Both the position numbers and the translations under genes were made by a program. Positions 17,135-25,300 of a stretch of 64,000 nucleotides of DNA are shown piece by piece (position 1 is the stretch's first letter; each line of letters opens with the position of its first letter). The notes beneath the pieces are model-generated. The model searched no databases and was not told the DNA's origin. It worked only from the letters and a program-made list of their open reading frames with translations. This DNA comes from Polyangium sp. y55x31 (GTDB lineage Bacteria; Myxococcota_A; Polyangia; Polyangiales; Polyangiaceae). Where the stretch lies: NCBI RefSeq assembly GCF_029946505.1, contig NZ_JARZHG010000024.1:112438-176437 (forward strand). The letters are read 5' to 3'.

Positions 17135-17328
17135 CCTCCCTGCATGGGCCGGAGCACCTCGACGGCGTCGCCCTCGGCGAGCTTCGTCTCGGCCCGGAGC
17201 GTGCGCGGCACGAACTCGCCATTGAGCGCGGTCGCGACCACCGAGACGTCGAACCCTCGGTCCTCGATCAGCGCGGCGAGATCCTCCGCCGTCGTATCGA
17301 TCAGTTCACCATTCAGCCGGATCCGCAT
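17131..17328 (-). CDS. thiS: Sulfur carrier protein
   Basis: A 65-residue ubiquitin-fold protein ending in Gly-Gly (RPMQGG), the group that is adenylated and thiocarboxylated to deliver sulfur to ThiG. It begins MRIRLNGEL, and LNGEFVPR and [10 protein letters not shown] match family positions. It overlaps thiO by 23 nt and thiG by 4 nt. The adenylating enzyme ThiF is not in the window; the cysteine desulfurase at 61168 could supply sulfur, but that is conjecture. Confidence 0.93.
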   Translation of the reverse strand: MRIRLNGELIDTTAEDLAALIEDRGFDVSVVATALNGEFVPRTLRAETKLAEGDAVEVLRPMQGG

Positions 17329-18337
17329 GCATGACCTCGTTCGGGTGGACCTTTCCGCGGAGAACGTCGAGGACCCGCGCGGCGAGCGCCGGCGCGAGGA
17401 GCCAGCCGTGGCGATACAATCCATTCACGGCGATCGTGCGCCCCGAGACCTCGATCCGCGGCGCGTTGTCGGGGAAGGCGGGCCGGAGCCCCGCATTGAG
17501 CTCCAGGATCTCGGCCTCGGCGAACGCGGGGTGCAGCGCGTACGCCTGCGTGAGGAGCTCGCCGGCCGAGCGCAACGTGACGCGTGTCTCCTCGCTCGGA
17601 TCGGGCGACTCCGATTCGATCGTCGTCGCCCCGATCATGAAGACGCCGCCCTCGCGCGGCACCACGTAGAGCGGATGCCGGTGGTGGAGCAGGCGCACGG
17701 GCCGCGAGAGCAAAACGTCGCGGCTCCGGACGAGGGCCATTTCCCCTTTGACGCCGCGCAACGTGGGAAACCTGTCGCGGGCGCCGAGCCCCCGCGCATC
17801 GACGACACAATCGGCGTGGACCGACTCGGGATCCCCGGAAAAACCGAATTCGATCGGCACGCCGGCGTCGCGCAGCCACGTTTCCAGCGCGCGCAGCGTG
17901 CATCGCGGGTCGAGGTGCCCTTCGTTCGGGAAGAAGAGCCCGCGCCGGTAGCGGCCCGCGAGGGCGGGCTCGAGCGCGCCGAGGGCCTCTTCGTCGAGGC
18001 TCTGGTGGTTCTGCGTCAGCCGCTCGAATCGGGTGAGCACGCCCGACTCGCGCGGCGGGGCGACGACCAGCGTCCCGTTCGTCTCGACGCCTGGGACGAG
18101 CGACGGCCAGAGCGCGAGCGAGCGGCGGCCGAGGGCGACCACGAGCGGCTCGGCGATCTCGGCCTCGCAGTCGGGCGCGAGCATGCCGCCGGAGCGCCAC
18201 GCGGCGCTCGCCGTGATATCGGCGGCGCGCTCGTGGACCGCGACCCGGAAGCCTGCGCGCGCGAGCGTGACGGCGGCGACGAGCCCCATCACGCCGGCGC
18301 CGAGCACGGCGACGTCGAGCCGTCCGGAATCGACCAT
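17306..18337 (-). CDS. thiO: Glycine oxidase (FAD-dependent)
   Basis: ThiO oxidises glycine to the imine used by ThiG. The 343 residues start with the FAD-binding GAGVMGLVAAVTLARAGFRVAVHE and include SGGMLAP, GHLDPRCTLRAL, VVDARGLGARD, YVVPREGGVFMIGATTIES and the C-terminal GLYRHGWLLAPALA, all DAO/ThiO signatures. First gene of the operon. TAGGA lies 8 nt upstream of ATG 18337. A TTGACA (minus strand, 18369-18374) with a poor -10 may be the promoter. I found no CTGAGA element of a TPP riboswitch in the 104-nt gap. Confidence 0.93.
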   Translation of the reverse strand: MVDSGRLDVAVLGAGVMGLVAAVTLARAGFRVAVHERAADITASAAWRSGGMLAPDCEAEIAEPLVVALGRRSLALWPSLVPGVETNGTLVVAPPRESGVLTRFERLTQNHQSLDEEALGALEPALAGRYRRGLFFPNEGHLDPRCTLRALETWLRDAGVPIEFGFSGDPESVHADCVVDARGLGARDRFPTLRGVKGEMALVRSRDVLLSRPVRLLHHRHPLYVVPREGGVFMIGATTIESESPDPSEETRVTLRSAGELLTQAYALHPAFAEAEILELNAGLRPAFPDNAPRIEVSGRTIAVNGLYRHGWLLAPALAARVLDVLRGKVHPNEVMHADPAEW

Positions 18338-18441
18338 CGGGCTTGTCCTAGCCGCGACGGTCGCTTCGTGTCAACCATCGATGCGCCCGCGAAAACTGCC
18401 TCGGCCGGAAATGCGCCCGCGGGCAGGGGCGTTCGAGCGTC

Positions 18442-19344
18442 ATGACCGTACGCACGCGCCCCCTCGCCGCCGCCGCGCGCCTCCTCGCCGCGCCTTTGCT
18501 CCTCCTCGCTGCCGCGGGCTGCACGACGAGCGCGACCACGATCCCGGACCCCGGCGTGCCCCGGACCCCCAAGGCGGCCCCGCCCCAGTTTTCCGGGCTC
18601 GTCGGCTGCTTCACGATGGTCGAGCTCGGAACGGGGGAGACGGTCGAGTACGGCGGGGACGAGTGCGACGTGCAGACCTCGCCCGCCTCGACGTTCAAGA
18701 TCCCGAACGCGCTCATCGGGCTCGATACCGGCGTCGTGCAGGACGAAAACACCGTCTTTCGCTGGAACGGCAAGGAGTACTGGAAGGCCTCGTGGAACCG
18801 CGATCATTCGCTGGCCACCTCGATGTGGTACTCCACGGTCTGGTACTTCCAGCGAATCGCCGAGCAGGTCGGCGAGCCCCGGTATCGCACGTACCTCTCG
18901 GCATTTCGTTACGGCAACGCCGACCCTTCGGGCGACGTGACCATGTTCTGGCTCAATAGCACGCTCCGGATCTCGCCCCGCGAAAACCGAAGGTTCCTCA
19001 CCGCTTTCTACGAAAACAAGCTGCCCGTCTCGCCGCGCGCCACGGCCATCGTCAAGCGAATCCTCGAATTGCGGGGCGACGCCGTGGAGCACGTGCGGGA
19101 TCGGCTCCCGTTCGTCGACGCGATCCCCGCGAACGTGGTCTTGAGCGGCAAGACGGGCAGCTATCTCCCCAATGATGGCCCGCTGGGTCCGCTCGACGCG
19201 ATCGGTTGGTTCGTGGGCGCGCTGGAGAAGGAAGGCCGCACGTGGGTCTTCGCTTGCCGTATCCGATCGAACGACGAGAAGAAGATCGGCCCCGAGGCCG
19301 CGAAGATCAGCTACGAGATCCTGAAGGGCGAGGGGTTACTCTGA
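18442..19344 (+). CDS. Class D (OXA-type) beta-lactamase, lipoprotein
   Basis: 300 residues. A signal peptide ends in the lipobox AAAGC27, so the mature enzyme should be membrane-anchored. The class D active-site set is complete: S83-T-F-K86 (nucleophile and the Lys carboxylated in this class), S131-T-V133, Y157-G-N159 and K237-T-G239. FWLNSTLRISPRE also matches OXA enzymes around the conserved Trp. This makes true beta-lactamase activity likely, although related sensor or transpeptidase domains exist. Divergent from thiO. Lipid anchoring is unusual among classic OXA enzymes, which are soluble periplasmic proteins. Confidence 0.88.
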   Translation: MTVRTRPLAAAARLLAAPLLLLAAAGCTTSATTIPDPGVPRTPKAAPPQFSGLVGCFTMVELGTGETVEYGGDECDVQTSPASTFKIPNALIGLDTGVVQDENTVFRWNGKEYWKASWNRDHSLATSMWYSTVWYFQRIAEQVGEPRYRTYLSAFRYGNADPSGDVTMFWLNSTLRISPRENRRFLTAFYENKLPVSPRATAIVKRILELRGDAVEHVRDRLPFVDAIPANVVLSGKTGSYLPNDGPLGPLDAIGWFVGALEKEGRTWVFACRIRSNDEKKIGPEAAKISYEILKGEGLL

Positions 19345-19353
19345 GAAGCGGGC

Positions 19354-20619
19354 TCAGGTCGGCGGATCCCAGGCGAGCTCCAGCGATTCGAGGCGGCGGG
19401 CGGTGGCGCTCGGGAAATAGGTGAGCTTCTGGCCCGGGACGAGGCGCAAGCCCGGCAGGCGCTGGGTCAAGACCTCGAGCGCGATGCGGCCTTCGAGGCG
19501 CGCGAGCGGCGCGCCGATGCAATAATGAGGTCCGTGCCCGAAGGCGAGGTGCGGCGCCGTGCGGCGAATGTCGAACCGCGCTGGATGCTCGAAGCGCTCT
19601 TCGTCGTGGTTCGCCGAGATGTACGCGATCTGCAGGCGCTCGCCTTTCTTGATGGGCACGCCGCCGATCTCCACGTCTTCGAGCGCCGTGCGGTACATCG
19701 CGTGAATGGGGGAGGCCGTCCGCAGGACCTCCTCGACGATTGAGGGAATGAGGCCGGGGTCCCTGCGAGCGGCGGCGAAGAGCTCCGGATCTCGGGCGAG
19801 CTCGAGCGCCGCGGCCGCGATCAGGCCGGCCGTGGTCTCGTAGCCGGCGAAGAGGATCTGCAGGAGCATGTTGACGAGCTCGGCCACGCCGAAGGGCGGA
19901 TCCAGGGCCGCAGCGCCGGTGACGATATCGGAGAGGGCGTCGTCGCGGGGGTTCTGCCGGCGATCCTCGATCGCGTCGGCGAGGTAATGCTGGAATGCGA
20001 CGAAGCCGCGCGCGTGCTCGACGAGGACCGGGAGCGGGTCCTGCCCGGCGAAGATCGCGGTGCTGTTCGTGGTCCAGCGATCGACCTGATCGAGGTGCTC
20101 GCGCGGCAGCCCGAGCAGGTCGACGATGAAGTTGCCCGGCAATGCGATGGCGAAGGCGTGCACGAGCTCGACGTGACCCTTCGCGACGAAGGAATCCACG
20201 AGTCGGTCGGCGATGTCGCGGAGGATCGGCTCGAACGCGGTGAGGCGACGGAGCGAGAGGGCCTTCGTGACGAGGGCGCGCCCGCGCGTGTGAATGGGCG
20301 GATCGCTGTCGACGAGGCTCGGGAGGAGCGGAAACCCCTTCATGAGCTCGGCGAGGAGCTCCGGCGGGGGAGGCGCGGCGGCGGCCTTGGGCGTGATCGA
20401 ATCGAGGGACGAGAATCGCGCGGCGTCCTTCGCGACGGCGCAGACATCCTCGTACCGGGTCACGACCCAGAGGCCGAGGGAATCACTCCAGAAGACGGGC
20501 TCGTCGCGGCGAGCGCGTGTATAAAAAGGCCGTGGATCGTCGAGCATGGGCGAGGCGAGCGGGAAGTGCTCCTTGCCGCAGGGGGACCCTCCTCGGCCCG
20601 TCGCACGGGATTCGGACAT
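19354..20619 (-). CDS. Cytochrome P450
   Basis: 421 residues, bacterial soluble P450. The I-helix oxygen-activation motif is FAGYETTAG, the K-helix E-x-x-R is EEVLR, and the haem-binding loop is FGHGPHYCIGAPLAR with the axial Cys thiolate. DSDPPIHTRGRALVTKALS matches the C-helix region. I start at ATG 20619 with GGAGG just upstream; 18 more codons are open further 5'. The start region is divergent from the beta-helix lipoprotein. No redox partner or biosynthetic cluster genes are next to it, so the substrate is unknown. Confidence 0.94.
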   Translation of the reverse strand: MSESRATGRGGSPCGKEHFPLASPMLDDPRPFYTRARRDEPVFWSDSLGLWVVTRYEDVCAVAKDAARFSSLDSITPKAAAAPPPPELLAELMKGFPLLPSLVDSDPPIHTRGRALVTKALSLRRLTAFEPILRDIADRLVDSFVAKGHVELVHAFAIALPGNFIVDLLGLPREHLDQVDRWTTNSTAIFAGQDPLPVLVEHARGFVAFQHYLADAIEDRRQNPRDDALSDIVTGAAALDPPFGVAELVNMLLQILFAGYETTAGLIAAAALELARDPELFAAARRDPGLIPSIVEEVLRTASPIHAMYRTALEDVEIGGVPIKKGERLQIAYISANHDEERFEHPARFDIRRTAPHLAFGHGPHYCIGAPLARLEGRIALEVLTQRLPGLRLVPGQKLTYFPSATARRLESLELAWDPPT

Positions 20620-20752
20620 GCATGCCTCCGTGGCGCGGACGTGGCGCCGCGCGCTTGTTGTATGGGGATGCACTGAACCACGAGGGCGCGACGCTCGTCC
20701 AGAAAAAGGGGTATGCTCCGGCCCGCGTAATGCGGAAAGGCAGGGTGGTGTG

Positions 20753-22336
20753 ATGCATCGAGGTTTTTTGGTGGCGCTCCTCGGGATCGGGCTCCTCGCG
20801 TGCTCGTCGAATGAAACGGGCGCGAGCGGAAGCGCAAGCGCGAGCGGAAGCGGAGGCGGCGGCGGGAGCGGCGGCGGTGGCGGGAGCGGCGGCGGAGGCG
20901 GGAACGGCGGCGGCGGCGGGAGCGGCGGTGGCGCGTGTGATCCGGCGGCGGGGACCTATTTCGTCGAGAATACGGGCGACGACGATGGGCCGGGCACGTC
21001 GGCCGAACCGTTCCGGCACATCGCCCGCGCCGTGGAGGTCGCCCAGCCGGGGGACATCGTGGTCGTCCGCCAGGGCACGTACGACGAGCGCGTCACGTTT
21101 CCGCGATCGGGCGCGGCCGGGGCGCCGATCACGGTGCGCGCGGCCTGCGGCGCGCGGCCGATCCTCGATGGAATGAACCTCATTGGCGCGGGCGAGGTGG
21201 GAATGTTCAACATCTTCGATCAGGCGCACATCGTGGTCGAGGGGTTCGAGATCCAAAACCTCGCGGGCGTGAATGGCAATTTCCCCGCAGGCATCTGGGT
21301 GCGCGGCGCCGCGCACGACATCGTGATCCGCGACAACGTCATTCACGACATCACGGCCGAAAACGGCGGCGACGGCGCAGGCGCGCACGGCATCGCGGTG
21401 TACGGTACCGAGACCACGCCGGCCGAGCGAATCTCGATCATCGGCAACGAGCTACGCGACCTCGTCCTCGGCTGGAGCGAGGCGCTCGTGGTGAACGGAA
21501 ACGTGCGCGATTTCGAGGTGCGCGACAACCACGTGCACCACGTGAACAACATCGCCTTCGATTTCATCGGGTTCGAGGGCGACGTCTGCGGCGCCTGCTC
21601 GCAAGACGACGTGATCGACGCGGACGACGTGAACCGCGTCCGCAAAGGCCTCATCGTGGGCAACCTGGCGCACGACGTCACGAGCGCCGGCAACCCCGCC
21701 TATGGCAACGAGAAGGCCGCGGGCTGCTTCTACGTGGACGGCGGCGCGGATCTCGTGATCGAGCGGAACACCGCGCACGACTGTGATCTCGGCGTGGAGC
21801 TCGCGAGCGAATGGTTCGGCAAATCCACGCGCGCCATCGTGGTGCGGAACAACTTCCTCCACGACAACGACGTCACCTGCATCGCGACCGGCGGATACAG
21901 CAGCGGCAATGGCGGCGGGGGCGGGGCCGCGAAGAACAACGTGATCGTGAACAACACGCTGTTCAACTGCTCGCGCGACGGCTGGGCCGACGCGGCGATC
22001 CTCTTGCAGAACCGCAACGAGGGCAACGTGTATCAGAACAACATCGTGGTCGCGACGATGGGCACGAGCGCAGTCGTCGTCGCAGGCAGCGGCAACACGG
22101 GGAACGTGTTGGATTTCAACGTCTACTTCAACGGGGGCCTCGACGGCACCTCGGGCGGCGCGAACTCGCTCACGTTGGACCCGAAGCTCGCGGATTCATT
22201 GAACGGCGACCTGCACCTCACGCCGAGCTCTCCCGCGAAGGACAAAGGGAACGGCGCGCTCGACGTGGGCGCGGTGGACATCGATGGAGACAATCGGAAG
22301 AACGGCCCCGTCGACATCGGCGCCGACGAGCTCTGA
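20753..22336 (+). CDS. Right-handed parallel beta-helix lipoprotein
   Basis: 527 residues. Signal peptide with lipobox LLAC17, then about 45 residues of almost pure Gly/Ser (runs of GGGGS/GGGGN) acting as a flexible tether. The rest repeats short strands such as HDIVIRDNVIHDIT, ERISIIGNELRD, RDFEVRDNHVHHV and RAIVVRNNFLHDND, the NosD/pectate-lyase-like beta-helix pattern. The segment TYFVENTGDDDGPGTSAEPFRHIARAVEVAQPGDIVVVRQGTY is split here in words only: it is the usual entry of polysaccharide-related beta-helix proteins. Catalytic residues are not evident. Likely a surface protein acting on or binding polysaccharide. Confidence 0.85.
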   Translation: MHRGFLVALLGIGLLACSSNETGASGSASASGSGGGGGSGGGGGSGGGGGNGGGGGSGGGACDPAAGTYFVENTGDDDGPGTSAEPFRHIARAVEVAQPGDIVVVRQGTYDERVTFPRSGAAGAPITVRAACGARPILDGMNLIGAGEVGMFNIFDQAHIVVEGFEIQNLAGVNGNFPAGIWVRGAAHDIVIRDNVIHDITAENGGDGAGAHGIAVYGTETTPAERISIIGNELRDLVLGWSEALVVNGNVRDFEVRDNHVHHVNNIAFDFIGFEGDVCGACSQDDVIDADDVNRVRKGLIVGNLAHDVTSAGNPAYGNEKAAGCFYVDGGADLVIERNTAHDCDLGVELASEWFGKSTRAIVVRNNFLHDNDVTCIATGGYSSGNGGGGGAAKNNVIVNNTLFNCSRDGWADAAILLQNRNEGNVYQNNIVVATMGTSAVVVAGSGNTGNVLDFNVYFNGGLDGTSGGANSLTLDPKLADSLNGDLHLTPSSPAKDKGNGALDVGAVDIDGDNRKNGPVDIGADEL

Positions 22337-25300
22337 TCAGCCCCACCGCACCTCGTAATGGGCACGCCGTTCGCCGGGTTTTTCGCCTGGCCACGTGTAC
22401 CAGGGCTCCCAGATGCCCTCGTCCTTGCGCAGCGAGCGCGTATCCACACGCATTCGTCCGAGATCCCGCGGAATCGTGATCAGGTTGTAGAGGCGCGGCA
22501 CCGACGCGGGGCGGTGATCCGCGGGTGCGCCGAAGCTGCCCGCGCCGACGACGTGGAGCCGACGCGCGGGGTGCAGGTATCCCACGAGATCGGCGCGATC
22601 CTCGTGGACGTGCCCATGCAGGACGGCGCGGACGTCGGCGCGGCGCAATCGTTCGAGGAAGGCGTCGTCCGCCATCTTTTCATTGCCCGTCACCGGGTGG
22701 TGGAAGACGGCGAACCGCAGGACGGAGGCGTTTGCGTCGAGATCACCGCGACGGCGGGCCTCCTCGATTTGCCGCTCGGCCTCGGCGAGGGCGCGGGAGA
22801 GCGCGCCGGGGTGAATGGCCGAGCGACCGCGGTGGTATTCGTCGATCTCGAAGGCCGAGTTCAGGGAGACGAACTGGATCCGCTCGGCCGGGAAGAGCAG
22901 GGCGAGCCCTTGCTCCTCGGGCGTGAGCGGGTACTCGCGCAAGCAAAGCGGGTGGTAGAGGTGGCGCGAAAAATTGCGGAAACGATCGGGGTAACGTGCG
23001 TCGTCGCGCACGAGGTAGCCGCTCTCCTGCTCGACGAAGCTGCCGGGCGCGAGGCGTTTCGGATCGACGGCGCGCCGCTTCTTGAAATCGTAGACCTCGG
23101 TGTCCCAGTCGAGATCGTGGTTGCCGGGCACGACGATGCAGCGATCGGCGGTGAGGCCCATCGCCTCGGCGAGGCGCGAGAGGAAATGGCGCGCGGCCTC
23201 GAGCTCGCCGGGGCTCGCGCGGTTCGAGAGGTCGCCCGACACGACCACGAAATCGAGCTTTTCCAGGGCGAGGCCCTCCACGCGGTCGCGTAGATCGGTG
23301 AGCAACGGCTGGAGCAGGACGTCGGGATCGTCGCCCTCGTGGAGGTGCAGGTCGCTGAGGTGGAGGATTCGAATGGGCGCGGGGGGTTTGTCCGAGGTGA
23401 CACGCGCGACGGCCATGGCCATGCGCGCGGCCTCGACGCTCTCTTCGCGCCGGCGTTCTGCTTCGCGGCGCAGGGCGAAGATGGGGGCGGCGAGCGCGTC
23501 TTTCCCTTCGGTCCGCGGGACGAGCGGGGTGCGGGCGTCGCATTCGGGGCAGCCGATGTCGGAATGGCCGCCGACGAGGCGGCTCTTGACGGTGTCCTCG
23601 GGTAAGACGTATCCGCACGCGCAGCGGACGGAGGCGCGCTCGACGAAATGGACGCCGCGCTGCTGGAGGTGATCCTCCAGAAACCCCGCGAAGAGCCGCC
23701 GGACCTCGTCGGGCGTGTCCGGGGAGAAGGCGACTTCGAGCCCCCCGCGCGCCTTTCCGCCCGGAGCCTGCGAAATGGATAGCCGCGACAATCCTTCGCC
23801 CGGGAGGCCGAAATCCGCGCGGCCGGGGCCGAGGCGCGCGGGGCCGAAGCGCCGGCCGAGGGCGAGGGCCGTGACGGCCGAGGCATACACCTCCGAGGCA
23901 GGGCGGCTCATTTCGTAACGGATCGCGGCCGGGAGCGGCGCGGCCGCGGGATCGGCCGGATCGGCGGCGGGCGCGAGGGCCGGGAAGAGGGCGGGGAAGA
24001 CGAGCAATCCCTCGTGCAGGAAACACGTGCCTTGTTCGAGCAGGAGCGCGATGACGCCGTCGAGGACGCCGAGCTCCTGGTCTTTTCGCAGGCGCTCGCC
24101 GGGCGGGATGCGCGGGAATCGCGCGGCGGGGCCGAGCAGCGTGGCGATCGCCAGCGCGGGGACGCCGTGGGGGTTGTCGCGGGCGAGCAGGATCAAGGAG
24201 CCGGCATACCTGGATATCTGCTCGACTTCGAGGACGAGGGCGCGGGTTCCATCGGACAAACGTATGTCGGCGACGAGGCCCTGGCGGGCGAGCTGGGAGG
24301 CGACGGCGGGGATCGCGACCGCGAGCTCGGCGTCGGTCTCGTCTTGCGCGACGCTCGCTTCGAGCTCGAGGAGCGTGAGCACGGCGCGGCCGGCCCTGCG
24401 GGCACGCTCGACGTGCGCGCGAATGCGCTCGAAGAGGACGGGGCGGCTCGTCGGGCCGAGCGAGGACCAATCGATGGCGCCGAGGATCGCGCTCTTCAAT
24501 TCGGAGGTGCCGCGGCCCGTGCGGGCGCTCGTGGGCACGTACGCGAGGGCGCCGACGCGGGCGCGGAGGCGCTCGCTCGCGGCGCGATCCTCGGGGGCGC
24601 GCTCGGCGTCGTCGAGCTTCGTGCCGACGAGCAATCGGCGCGGCGCACCGTCGTGCTCGCCTCCGTCGCCGAGGTGATCGTTCCAGGAGGCGATTTCATT
24701 TTCAGCGGCCTTGCCGCGGCCGGGCTCGAAGACGAGCAGGGCGAGGGAGGTGTCCTGCAAAAAGAGCGGATGGACGAGGCGATATTCGTCCTGGCCGCCG
24801 AGGTCCCAGACGACGAGCTCGCGGCGATGGTTTTTCGGGACAGGCGCCTCGCGCGGCAGGCGCGTGTCCGCGATCGACCAGAATCGCATTCCATGGGTGG
24901 AAGGTTGCTCCTCGTAACGATCCTCGGCGAGGCGGAGGGCGAGGCAGCTCTTTCCGGCGCGGCCTTCGCCGAGGAGGACGACCTTGGCGGTGGTGGTATG
25001 GAGCGTGGTGGAGGAGGGGGCGCGGCCGCGGAGGGCGTCGATGTCGACGGTGAAGAGGGCGAGGGCGCCGGTCGGCGAGGGAATGGCGAGCGAGGGTTCG
25101 GTGGGGGAGAAGGCGGCGCCCGCGAGGTAATTGGTGGCCGAGCGCAATCGAGCGACGGGCTCCCAGGTATCCGTGCGCCAGAGCAGGACGAGGCCGTCGC
25201 GGGAGCGGGAGGCGAGGAGGCGGCCGTCATGCGAGAAGGAGAGGCTCGTGACGGCGGCGGGATGGCCTTCGAGCTTGGCGAGGAAGGCGCCGTCGACCAG

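Noticed and set aside
18338..18441. TPP riboswitch before thiO
   Set aside because: No CTGAGA or matching P-stems seen by eye on the minus strand; a model search could still change this.
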